From contig DHVS01000016.1 in NCBI GenBank assembly GCA_002412795.1, forward strand, positions 62,001 through 126,000: a stretch of DNA of 64,000 nucleotides, given 5' to 3'. Position 1 is the stretch's first letter. Each line of letters opens with the position of its first letter. The stretch is from a bacterium UBP2_UBA5202 (lineage in GTDB: Bacteria; Edwardsbacteria; AC1; EtOH8). Of this stretch, positions 23,220 to 30,577 are shown one piece after another. The notes under the pieces were generated by a model. That model did not search any database. It was not told the origin of the DNA and saw only the letters and a list, made by a program, of their open reading frames with translations. The translations under genes were made by a program, and so were the position numbers.

Positions 23220-25145
23220 TCACTTCTTGTCCGCCACTTCCTTGTTCAGCCTCTCCGCCAGCTCCTCCACCGTCATCTGCCCCGCGTCCCCTATGCCGTG
23301 GCGGCGCAGCGAGACCATCCCGGACTCCGCTTCCTTGCCCCCCACGATGACCATGCAGGGCACCTTCTGCATCTCGGCGTCGCGGATCTTGGCCCCGACC
23401 TTCTCGCCGCCCAGGTTCAGCTTGACCCGGAAACCCGAGGCCGAAAGCTTGTCTGCCACCTGCCGAGCATAGTCGGCCTGGGCGTCGGTGATGTTCATCA
23501 CCACCAACTGGACCGGGGCCAGCCACAGCGGGAAGTTGCCGGCGTAATGCTCGATCAGCACCCCGAAGAAACGCTCCAGGCTTCCCAGCAGGGTCCGGTG
23601 GACCATGTAGGGCCGGTGCTCCTTTCCGTCCTCGGCGATGTAGGTCATGCCGAACTTCTCCGGCAGGTTGAAATCGAACTGGATGGTGCTGCACTGCCAC
23701 AGCCGCCCCAAAGAATCCTTGATCTTGATGTCGATCTTGGGGCCGTAGAAAACCGCCTCGCCCTCCATCCTTTCGTAACCTATGTTCCGGGCCTTAAGGG
23801 CCTTGACCAAAGACTCCTCGGCCTTGACCCACATCACGTCCTGTCCGGCGTACTTGTCCGGATTCTTGGAGTCGCGCACCGACAGCTCGATCTTGACGTC
23901 CTTGAACCCGAAGTCGTTGAACATCGACAGCGAGAAGTCCAGCACCCGCAGGATCTCGCCGTCGATCTGGGACGGGGTGCAGATGATGTGGGCGTCGTCC
24001 TGGGTAAAGCCCCGCACCCGCATCAGGCCGTGCAGGGTGCCGCTCCGCTCGTAGCGGTAGACCGTGCCCAGCTCGGCCCACCTAAGCGGCAGGTCGCGGT
24101 AGGAGTGGTGGCCGGTGTTGTAGATCAGGATATGGAACGGGCAGTTCATCGGCTTGATGTAATAGTTGGCCTTGTCCAGCTCCATCGGGGAGTACATCCC
24201 GTCTTTGTAAAAATTGAGGTGGCCCGAGGTCTGCCACAGCCACTCCTTGCCCACGTGCGGGGTGAACAGGATGTCGTAGCCCTCCTGGTAGTGCCGCTGG
24301 CGCCAGTGGTTCTCTATCAGCACCCTCATCCGGCCGCCCTTGGGGTGCCAGTAGACCAGGCCCGGGCCGGCCTCCTCGTGCAGCGAGAACAGGTCCAGCT
24401 CCCGGCCCAGTTTCCGGTGGTCGCGCTTCTTGATCTCCTCCAGCTTGTGCAGGTGCTCGTCCAGCTGCTCCTTCTTGTCGAAGACGGTGCCGTAGATCCG
24501 CTGCAGCATCTGGTTGCGCTCGTCGCCCCGCCAGTAGGCCCCGGCCACCGACAGCAGCTTGAAGTGCTTGATCCGCCCGGTGGAGGGAAGGTGCGGCCCC
24601 CGGCAGAGATCTATGAAGTCACCCTGCTGGTAGAAGGAGATGACCTCGCCCTGGGGCAGGGCCTCGATCAGCTCCACCTTGTACTTCTCTCCCAGCTTTT
24701 TGAAATGCTCCAAGGCCTCCTCCCGCGGCATCTCCCGGCGGACGATGGCGATGTCCTGGGCCGCCAGCTCGGCCATCCTCTTCTCGATCGCAGCCAGGTC
24801 GTCGGAGGAGAAGGGCTCGGGCCGGTCGAAGTCGTAATAGTAACCGTCCTCGATGGACGGGCCGATGGCCACCCTGGTGCCGGGGAAAAGCCCGGTGACG
24901 GCCTGGGCCATCAGGTGGCTGGCCGAGTGGCGCAGCACTTCCCTGCCCTGCTCCGAGTCGAATGTCAAAGCCGAGAATTTGGCGTCGTGGTCGACCCTGG
25001 CCGACAGATCGGTAGGCTTCCCGTCTATCACTGCCGCCAGTGCTGCCTTGGCCAGCCCCGGGCCGATTGATTTGACGATATCCAGGCTGGAAATGCCCGG
25101 TTCAAACTCCTTGATCTTGCCGTCCGGCAGGGTGATCTTGATCAT
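23220..25145 (-). CDS. thrS: Threonyl-tRNA synthetase
   Basis: Attaches threonine to tRNA-Thr. The 641 residues match the family. In order: TGS domain (1-60), editing domain with HSASHLMAQAV, SAD domain, catalytic core with MNCPFHILIY (zinc Cys), RGFTQDDAHIIC, and the anticodon-binding C-terminus (APVQLVVMNITDAQADYA). The ribosome site is AAGGAACAAAAGC. A sigma-70-like promoter lies about 75 bases upstream and the leader is short (about 65-70 nt), leaving no room for a T-box. It may head the transcript that continues into the glycan locus, since no terminator is visible before fcl. Confidence 0.98.
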   Translation of the reverse strand: MIKITLPDGKIKEFEPGISSLDIVKSIGPGLAKAALAAVIDGKPTDLSARVDHDAKFSALTFDSEQGREVLRHSASHLMAQAVTGLFPGTRVAIGPSIEDGYYYDFDRPEPFSSDDLAAIEKRMAELAAQDIAIVRREMPREEALEHFKKLGEKYKVELIEALPQGEVISFYQQGDFIDLCRGPHLPSTGRIKHFKLLSVAGAYWRGDERNQMLQRIYGTVFDKKEQLDEHLHKLEEIKKRDHRKLGRELDLFSLHEEAGPGLVYWHPKGGRMRVLIENHWRQRHYQEGYDILFTPHVGKEWLWQTSGHLNFYKDGMYSPMELDKANYYIKPMNCPFHILIYNTGHHSYRDLPLRWAELGTVYRYERSGTLHGLMRVRGFTQDDAHIICTPSQIDGEILRVLDFSLSMFNDFGFKDVKIELSVRDSKNPDKYAGQDVMWVKAEESLVKALKARNIGYERMEGEAVFYGPKIDIKIKDSLGRLWQCSTIQFDFNLPEKFGMTYIAEDGKEHRPYMVHRTLLGSLERFFGVLIEHYAGNFPLWLAPVQLVVMNITDAQADYARQVADKLSASGFRVKLNLGGEKVGAKIRDAEMQKVPCMVIVGGKEAESGMVSLRRHGIGDAGQMTVEELAERLNKEVADKK

Positions 25146-25219
25146 GCTTTTGTTCCTTGGTATTTTTAGGGTTTTATCTGATTAAGCCGTTTATTTATTA
25201 GGAACTTATAGAATTTATT

Positions 25220-25248
25220 ATATTACCATTAAACCTTGAAAAAATCAA
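25220..25248 (-). promoter_or_regulatory. Sigma-70-like promoter of thrS
   Basis: On the minus strand TTGATT (25243-25248) and TAATAT (25220-25225) are separated by 17 bases. The region is strongly AT-rich compared with its flanks. It faces away from the csgG-like promoter 30 bases further on. Confidence 0.65.
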
Positions 25249-25280
25249 GAAAATTCGGGCAAAATACTTGAACGATGTTC

Positions 25281-25309
25281 TTGACTTATCCGGGTAAATA
25301 TGTTAAATT
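25281..25309 (+). promoter_or_regulatory. Sigma-70-like promoter of the CsgG-family gene
   Basis: TTGACT (25281-25286) and TAAATT (25304-25309) are separated by 17 bases. This predicts a leader of about 75 nt that contains the hairpin at 25346-25364. Confidence 0.65.
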
Positions 25310-25345
25310 GAAAGTCCGGTATTCTCCGTAAAGAAATAACTTTTG

Positions 25346-25364
25346 TCCCGCGGTTTTAGCGGGA
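25346..25364 (+). promoter_or_regulatory. Leader hairpin before CsgG-family gene
   Basis: TCCCGC (25346-25351) pairs with GCGGGA (25359-25364) around a 7-base loop, ending 15-20 bases before the ribosome binding site AAAGGAGAC. It has no T-tract, so it could stabilise the mRNA 5' end or affect translation; function is unknown. Confidence 0.45.
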
Positions 25365-25393
25365 GGAAACAATCATCAAAAGGAGACTATATC

Positions 25394-26305
25394 ATGTCAA
25401 GAAAACTTACCCTGCTGGCTTTGGCTCTGATGATGGGCTTTTCGATAGGACTGGCCCAGGGGCTCAAAAAACGGGTGGCAGTGATGGATTTTGAGGACAA
25501 GACCGGCCACGGCGGCTGGCACATCGGCAGCGGCATGGCCGACATGCTGACCACCGCCCTGGTCAAATCCGGCAAGTTCATGGTCATCGAGCGCCAGCAG
25601 CTGGATAAGATCATGAAGGAGCAGTCGCTGGGGATGAGCGGGGCCGTCACCGCCCAGAGCGCGGCCCAGGTGGGCAAACTGCTGGGGGTGGAGCTGATGG
25701 TCACCGGCAGCGTCAATGAGTTCGGCGAAAAATCGTCCAAGGTGGGCGGGTCGGTGGGAAGCTCAGTGTCCAAGGGCATGTTCGGCCTCAACAAACTGGG
25801 GGTCGAGACCAAGACCGCCCGGGTGGGCCTGGATGTCCGCCTGGTCAACACCACCACCGGCGAGATCGTGGCGGCCGAGGGTTTTGCCGAGGACGAGAGC
25901 AAGAAGGGCGTGGACGTCGGCACCGACGATTTCAATTTCTCCAACGACACCCGTTTCGACCAGACCCTGGCCGGCAAGGCCACCCGCAAGGCGGTAAACA
26001 AGATAGTGGATATGATCACCGGCGCCATGGACAAGGTGGCCTGGACCGGGATGGTGCTCAAGATCAATGCCGACCAGACCCTGATGCTTAAGCCGGGAGC
26101 CTTGGGCGGCGTCAAGGTGGGCGACAAGTTCACCGTTTACTCCAAGGGCGAGGAAGTGATCGACCCCGAGACCGGGCTGTCGCTGGGATCGGAGGAAAGC
26201 CAGGCCGGCACCATCGAGGTGATAGATGCCAAGGACCAGTATGCCAAGGCCAAGATCCTGACCGGGAGCGGGCTGAAGGAAAAGGATTTGGTCAGGGAAA
26301 AATAA
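25394..26305 (+). CDS. CsgG/HfaB-family secreted protein
   Basis: 303 residues. The signal peptide is MSRKLTLLALALMMGFSIGL followed by AQG; no lipobox Cys is visible, unlike true CsgG. The CsgG core reads RVAVMDFEDKTGHGGWHIGSG, then ALVKSGKFMVIERQQLDKIM and LLGVELMVTGSVNEFGE. A C-terminal stretch after about residue 215 has LKINADQTLMLKPG...VGDKFTVYSKGEE, as in LPP20/FlgT-like add-ons. The start at 25394 has AAAGGAGAC upstream. No curli genes are nearby, and it forms a single-gene unit between its own promoter and a terminator. It may act in envelope assembly or as a secretion pore. Confidence 0.85.
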   Translation: MSRKLTLLALALMMGFSIGLAQGLKKRVAVMDFEDKTGHGGWHIGSGMADMLTTALVKSGKFMVIERQQLDKIMKEQSLGMSGAVTAQSAAQVGKLLGVELMVTGSVNEFGEKSSKVGGSVGSSVSKGMFGLNKLGVETKTARVGLDVRLVNTTTGEIVAAEGFAEDESKKGVDVGTDDFNFSNDTRFDQTLAGKATRKAVNKIVDMITGAMDKVAWTGMVLKINADQTLMLKPGALGGVKVGDKFTVYSKGEEVIDPETGLSLGSEESQAGTIEVIDAKDQYAKAKILTGSGLKEKDLVREK

Positions 26306-26381
26306 ACTGGATCCTTATTGGACGCTGATAAACACTGATCTTTCGGTTTTAACCCTTATTGACGATATGGATTCTCTGAGC

Positions 26382-26413
26382 AAAAAGGCTGCACGAAATG
26401 TGCAGCCTTTTTT
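26382..26413. terminator. Bidirectional intrinsic terminator
   Basis: AAAAAGGCTGCAC (26382-26394) pairs with GTGCAGCCTTTTT (26400-26412) around a GAAAT loop. It has A and T tracts on both sides, so it can stop transcription of the CsgG-family gene from the left and of waaA from the right. Confidence 0.9.
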
Positions 26414-26448
26414 ATTTTGGAGCCGGAACCAAAGAGATTACAGACAAA

Positions 26449-27753
26449 CTATGACTGCTCTTTTACTTTTTCCGCCACCAACCTTGCCGTGGCCTTGGAA
26501 ACCCCGCGCTTGGAATCCACCAAACTTCGGGCATTGGCACCGGCAGCAAACCTCTTTTCTTCGTTACTCAAAAATCCAGCCAGGACATCCTTTAATTCCC
26601 CGGCATCCTTCACCTGCACCGCCCCGCCGCAGGCCAGAAGCCCCTCGGCGCTTTCCTTTGCATTGAACATGTGGGGGCCGAAGATAACAGGAAGCCCCAG
26701 GGCCGCCGGTTCCAGAGGGTTGTGCCCTCCCACCGGCGCCAGGCTTCCGCCGACAAAAGCCAGGTCCGAGGCCGCATAGGCGTTGACCAGCTCGCCGATG
26801 GTGTCCAGCAGCAGGACATCGAAATTGCTGGAAGTGCCTCCATTCTTTTGTCCGCTCCGTTTGCCGTAATTCAGGTTCCCGGAGATCAGCAGTTTTTCCA
26901 CTTCGGAGAACCGCCCAGGATGCCTCGGCGCTATGATCAATTTCCAGTTTCCCATTTCCCATTTCCCATTTTTCAGGTTTCCCCGCCATGCTTCCAGTAT
27001 CACAGTCTCCTCCCCCTCCCTCGTGCTTCCGGCCGCAAACACCAGGTCTTCCGGACTCAGGCCGAAGTCCTTCTTCAATTCCTGTTTCTCAAGTTGTGGG
27101 ACCGGGCCCTTTGTCCCGTCGTATTTCAGGTTGCCGGTGACGGTGACGATGTCCTGGCGCACCCCCAGGGCCAGGTAGTGGTCCGCATCCTCCCGGCTTT
27201 GGCAGGCTATCAGCTGCAGAGTGTTCAACAGCGGCCCGAACAGGAAGCGCAGGGGGTGATAGTATTTGAATGACCGGGCCGAAAGCCGGGCGTTGACCAG
27301 GAACACCGGAACGTTTTGTTTTTGGCACTGCCGGATCAGATTGGGCCAGATCTCGGTCTCGGTCAGGACCAGGGCTCCGGGCCTTACCCTCTTCAAAGCC
27401 AGCTTTTGGGCGAACCAGAAATCCAGGGGGAGGAAGAATATCCCGGCCGCATTATTGGAAAAGATCTCCCCGGCCCGCTTTTGCCCGGTGGCGGTCATGG
27501 TGGACAGGACGATGTTCTTTTCAGGCATCAGGGCTTTGAGCTGGGCCAGGAACGGGGCGATCACCCCCATCTCCCCCACCGAGGCCCCGTGGATCCAAAC
27601 CGGCCGGCCTTCTTGCGGGGGCAGCCAGCCCAGCCGCTGCCGCCATTTGATGCGGTGGCCGAAGGCCGGCATAAACAGCAAATATGGCCATCCCAGCAGG
27701 AGGGCCATAAAAGTGATCAGATGGTAAAATCCCATTGCCAAGGAAAAGATCAT
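26449..27753 (-). CDS. waaA: 3-deoxy-D-manno-octulosonic acid transferase (Kdo transferase)
   Basis: Adds Kdo from CMP-Kdo to lipid IVA, an essential LPS core step on the inner membrane. The 434 residues from the ATG at 27753 have an N-terminal membrane anchor (FYHLITFMALLLGWPYLLF), then WIHGASVGEMGVIAPFL, LTETEIWPNL, LVNARLSARSF, and in the second half IIAPRHPGRF and GGSLAPVGGHNPLEPAALG. The segment between EAWRG and LIIAPRHP is encoded by the family A repeat (GKWEMGNWK). The ATG shares a base with the rfaE1 stop (TGATG), so the two genes are coupled. Confidence 0.95.
   Translation of the reverse strand: MIFSLAMGFYHLITFMALLLGWPYLLFMPAFGHRIKWRQRLGWLPPQEGRPVWIHGASVGEMGVIAPFLAQLKALMPEKNIVLSTMTATGQKRAGEIFSNNAAGIFFLPLDFWFAQKLALKRVRPGALVLTETEIWPNLIRQCQKQNVPVFLVNARLSARSFKYYHPLRFLFGPLLNTLQLIACQSREDADHYLALGVRQDIVTVTGNLKYDGTKGPVPQLEKQELKKDFGLSPEDLVFAAGSTREGEETVILEAWRGNLKNGKWEMGNWKLIIAPRHPGRFSEVEKLLISGNLNYGKRSGQKNGGTSSNFDVLLLDTIGELVNAYAASDLAFVGGSLAPVGGHNPLEPAALGLPVIFGPHMFNAKESAEGLLACGGAVQVKDAGELKDVLAGFLSNEEKRFAAGANARSLVDSKRGVSKATARLVAEKVKEQS
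26939..26983 (-). repeat. Family A repeat inside waaA
   Basis: Forward strand TTTCCAGTTTCCC, ATTTCCC and ATTTCCCATTTTTC. On the coding strand it encodes about 14 residues ending GKWEMGNWK, just before the conserved APRHPGRF. The same peptide pattern appears in the wecB insertion at 3245-3394. Confidence 0.78.
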
Positions 27754-28757
27754 CACCAATTCCTCAAGGCCTGTTTCAGCTCTTCCGCCGTCACCTCCGC
27801 CACCCCGAACTTGGAGACCTCCACCCCGGCCGCGTGATTGGCCGTCACCGCCGCCTCCAGCAGGCTGGCCCCGGCGCACAGGGCCAAAGTGGCCACTGCG
27901 ATCACGGTGTCGCCGGCCCCGGAGACGTCGTAAACCTCCCGGGCGGCGGTGGGTATCCGGAATACTTCGCCCTTGCGGGCGGTAAAAAGGTACATCCCCT
28001 GGTCGCCGGCGGTGATCAGCACCGCCTGGGCCTCCAGCCTCTCTAACAGGGTTTTCCCGGCTTTGATGATGTCTTCGGGTGTGATGATCTTTGCTCCCAA
28101 AGCCCTTTCGGCCTCGTGGAGGTTGGGTTTGAAGAGCGTCACCCCCTTGAAATCCAGAAAATGGTTGAATTTGGGATCCACCGTTATGATTTTCTTGTGT
28201 TTGAGACCCAGCTCCAGTGCGGCTTTCAGCACCGGGGCGGTTATCAGCCCCTTGTTGTAGTCCTCGATCAGGATGGCATCGGCTAAAGGAACAAGTTTCT
28301 CCATGGCCGCTATCACCTTTTGCTGGGCGGCCGGGGAAATATCCTGGCGGTGCTCCCGGTCCACCCGCACCACCTGCTGGTGGCTGGCCACTATCCTGGT
28401 CTTGATGGTGGTGGGCCGGCCGGACTGGTTCACCAGTCCCAGCTCGGAGATCTTCTTGGCCTTGAATTCCTTCCGCAGCATCTTCTCGGCCCGGTCGCTG
28501 CCCACCGTTCCCACCGGAAAGGCCTGTCCCTTAAGGGCCGCTATGTTCCAGGCTACGTTGGCCGCCCCGCCCAGGTGGAACTCCTCCCGGCTGACCTCCA
28601 CCACCGGCACCGGGGCCTCGGGCGAGATCCGGGAGACAGCCCCGAACAGGTATTCGTCCAGCATCAGGTCGCCCAGGACAACGACTTTGCGCCGGGCAAA
28701 GCCGTTGATGATCTTATCTGCCCGCCGGGGGCTGATCTTGTATTTGCTTGATTTCAT
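27753..28757 (-). CDS. rfaE1: D-glycero-beta-D-manno-heptose-7-phosphate kinase
   Basis: A PfkB/ribokinase-family kinase acting in ADP-heptose synthesis for LPS core. 334 residues: LMLDEYLFGAVSRISPEAPV, GGAANVAWNIAALKG, DYNKGLIT, DPKFNHFL...FKPNLHEAERALG, and the anion-hole motif DVSGAGDTVIAVATLAL near the end. The nucleotidyltransferase half of HldE is absent, so this is the split form and the adenylyl step must be encoded elsewhere. It is translationally coupled to waaA. Confidence 0.93.
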   Translation of the reverse strand: MKSSKYKISPRRADKIINGFARRKVVVLGDLMLDEYLFGAVSRISPEAPVPVVEVSREEFHLGGAANVAWNIAALKGQAFPVGTVGSDRAEKMLRKEFKAKKISELGLVNQSGRPTTIKTRIVASHQQVVRVDREHRQDISPAAQQKVIAAMEKLVPLADAILIEDYNKGLITAPVLKAALELGLKHKKIITVDPKFNHFLDFKGVTLFKPNLHEAERALGAKIITPEDIIKAGKTLLERLEAQAVLITAGDQGMYLFTARKGEVFRIPTAAREVYDVSGAGDTVIAVATLALCAGASLLEAAVTANHAAGVEVSKFGVAEVTAEELKQALRNW

Positions 28758-28997
28758 AAGGCTTTCAACAAATTATAAAGGTCATTTATTTATACGGAAA
28801 TGTATTTTATAAGGAATCCATGAAAACACTTGTAGTGAGTATGCGTTGCGCTGGGCTTGCCGAAGTGCCGAACTATGAATCCTTGACAATAGTTGTTTCC
28901 TGTCCTTCCTGGTTTCCTTATAGAATCGTTCCCCTGAGTTATCTATCATAAACCACCGGGCGCCCGTCTGTCAACCCTTTTTTGTTGGAATTTCCCC
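28758..28997. other. Intergenic region between divergent rfaE1 and phoH
   Basis: No gene is visible. The stretch GCGCTGGGCTTGCCGAAGTG near 28848-28867 resembles the reverse complement of 54358-54375 (family C-type repeat). No clear rfaE1 promoter was found. Confidence 0.5.
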
Positions 28998-29026
28998 TTG
29001 CGTTATTTTTTTGCTTGTGATATATT
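28998..29026 (+). promoter_or_regulatory. Promoter of phoH with extended -10
   Basis: TTGCGT (28998-29003), a 17-base spacer, and TATATT (29021-29026) preceded by TGA, giving the extended -10 TGnTATATT. It lies about 50 bases before the phoH start. Confidence 0.68.
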
Positions 29027-29074
29027 ATTCACTGGAGTTTGCCAACTTTTACAGCATTAATACAGCCCAAGACT

Positions 29075-30079
29075 ATGCCCAAAGAAATGAACGAAATAAC
29101 CGAGCGGATATCCCTGGCCGGCATAGACCCGGTGAACCTTTTGGGGCCTGGGGATTCCAACTTAAAGGTGATCCAGCATTCCTTCAAGGCCAAGATCTTC
29201 GCCCGGGGCGACGAGGTCATCATCAAGGGCGGGGCGGAGGAGCTGGAGGCCATCACCTCGCTGATCCTGAATCTCAGGGCCCGGGTGGAATCGGGGTCGG
29301 TGCTCCAGGAGCGGGACATAGGGCTGGCCATCAGCCAGGCAAGCGAGCGGCACCGGGACATCCAGGAACGGGGGACCGTGGCCGCTTTGGCCCTTAAAAA
29401 GCTGATCCGGCCCAAATCCCCCGGCCAGGCCCAGTACCTGGATGCCATCAGGGACCACGACCTGGTGATAGCCGTGGGGCCGGCCGGGACCGGCAAGACC
29501 TATCTGGCGGTGGCCGCGGCGGTGGCCGCCCTTAACGAGCGCCAGGTGGAGCGCATCATCCTCTGCCGTCCCGCCGTCGAAGCTGGAGAATCTCTGGGGT
29601 TTTTGCCGGGCGATTTCCGGGACAAGATCGACCCCTACATGCGGCCCCTCTACGATGCACTGTACGACCTGATGTCCCCGGAGAAGGTGCGACGATTCAT
29701 GGCCAACGAGATCATCGAGATCGTGCCCCTGGCCTACATGCGGGGCCGGACCCTGAACAACTCCTTCGTGATTTTGGACGAGGCCCAGAACGCCACCCGC
29801 ACCCAGATGAAGATGTTCCTGACCCGGCTGGGCTTCAACTCCAAGGCGGTGGTCACCGGCGACGTCACCCAGATAGACCTGCCCCGCAGCGACAGCTCCG
29901 GCCTGGTGCACATCCAGGAGGTGCTTTCCCGGGTGGAGGGAATAAAGTTCATCAACCTTTCCGAGCGCGACGTGGTCAGGCACCACCTGGTGCAGAGGAT
30001 CATCCAGGCATACCAGAGCAGCAGCCAGACCGAGGACCGGGGACATAACCAGGATGACCAGACCGGGCCATCGGATTAA
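29075..30079 (+). CDS. PhoH-like ATPase
   Basis: A P-loop ATPase of the PhoH/YbeZ family, usually linked to YbeY and rRNA or mRNA processing. Walker A is GPAGTGKT at 135-142 and Walker B is FVILDEAQNATRTQMKMFLT. The sensor region has VVTGDVTQIDLPRSDSSGLV. The ATG at 29075 gives 334 residues; the frame opens earlier at a TTG (29039) and a second ATG is at 29087. The ribosome site is weak for all. The order phoH - HD phosphohydrolase - ybeY - CNNM - recO is conserved in many bacteria. Confidence 0.93.
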   Translation: MPKEMNEITERISLAGIDPVNLLGPGDSNLKVIQHSFKAKIFARGDEVIIKGGAEELEAITSLILNLRARVESGSVLQERDIGLAISQASERHRDIQERGTVAALALKKLIRPKSPGQAQYLDAIRDHDLVIAVGPAGTGKTYLAVAAAVAALNERQVERIILCRPAVEAGESLGFLPGDFRDKIDPYMRPLYDALYDLMSPEKVRRFMANEIIEIVPLAYMRGRTLNNSFVILDEAQNATRTQMKMFLTRLGFNSKAVVTGDVTQIDLPRSDSSGLVHIQEVLSRVEGIKFINLSERDVVRHHLVQRIIQAYQSSSQTEDRGHNQDDQTGPSD

Positions 30080-30124
30080 TAAGTTGCAACACTATATGTA
30101 TAAAATATTTGCCAAGGTGTAACA

Positions 30125-30421
30125 ATGTTGATTTTCTCTTGGATATTAGACATATGTTGTTTTATTGGTCTTTCGATTTTTATAATAATATGGGCAAATA
30201 AAAATAAAGGGAAAGACTATAAAAAAGCAATACTAGGATCTATACTATATACATTAGGTGGGATAATCTTTAGACTCTCATCAATAATATTATCCTTTCC
30301 ACCCAATGATTTATATAGAATATTAGCTCCAGCTGGAATAATGTTTATATTTGCAGGTATGTTATTAGTTTTTAAATATTATTGGACCCTACGTAAATTA
30401 AAAATTGACATGAAATCCTAA
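30125..30421 (+). CDS. Small AT-rich membrane protein, unknown
   Basis: 98 residues with three hydrophobic segments (about 5-24, 36-58 and 66-88) and Lys-rich ends. AAGGTG stands five bases before the ATG. Codons end mostly in A or T (ATA, TTA, AAA), and the whole 30080-30577 stretch is far more AT-rich than anything around it. It separates two genes that are normally close together. These points suggest recent acquisition. I do not recognise the family. Confidence 0.7.
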   Translation: MLIFSWILDICCFIGLSIFIIIWANKNKGKDYKKAILGSILYTLGGIIFRLSSIILSFPPNDLYRILAPAGIMFIFAGMLLVFKYYWTLRKLKIDMKS

Positions 30422-30577
30422 ATATCTCTGGATACCCCTCTTTTTATCTTTCTGTTTTGATGCTCTGTTATTACCTGTACAAATTCGTTTTTAATAGGTC
30501 GGAACGACCAAGGGAGCAAGAAGAAACAGAAAATGATTGCCTCACAATAATTAGCCCATCCACTTTTTCTTTGTTAT
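30422..30577. other. AT-rich gap after the small membrane gene
   Basis: No gene is visible. A small hairpin, GGTCG (30497-30501) / CGACC (30505-30509) with a GAA loop, is the only structure noticed. It shares the low GC of the preceding gene. Confidence 0.45.

Noticed and set aside
23298..25070. A 590-codon plus-strand open frame opposite thrS
   Set aside because: Fully antisense to threonyl-tRNA synthetase, with no ribosome site and no recognisable motif.
25146..25219. T-box or other riboswitch in the thrS leader
   Set aside because: The predicted leader is only about 65-70 nt and shows no T-box stem or specifier loop.
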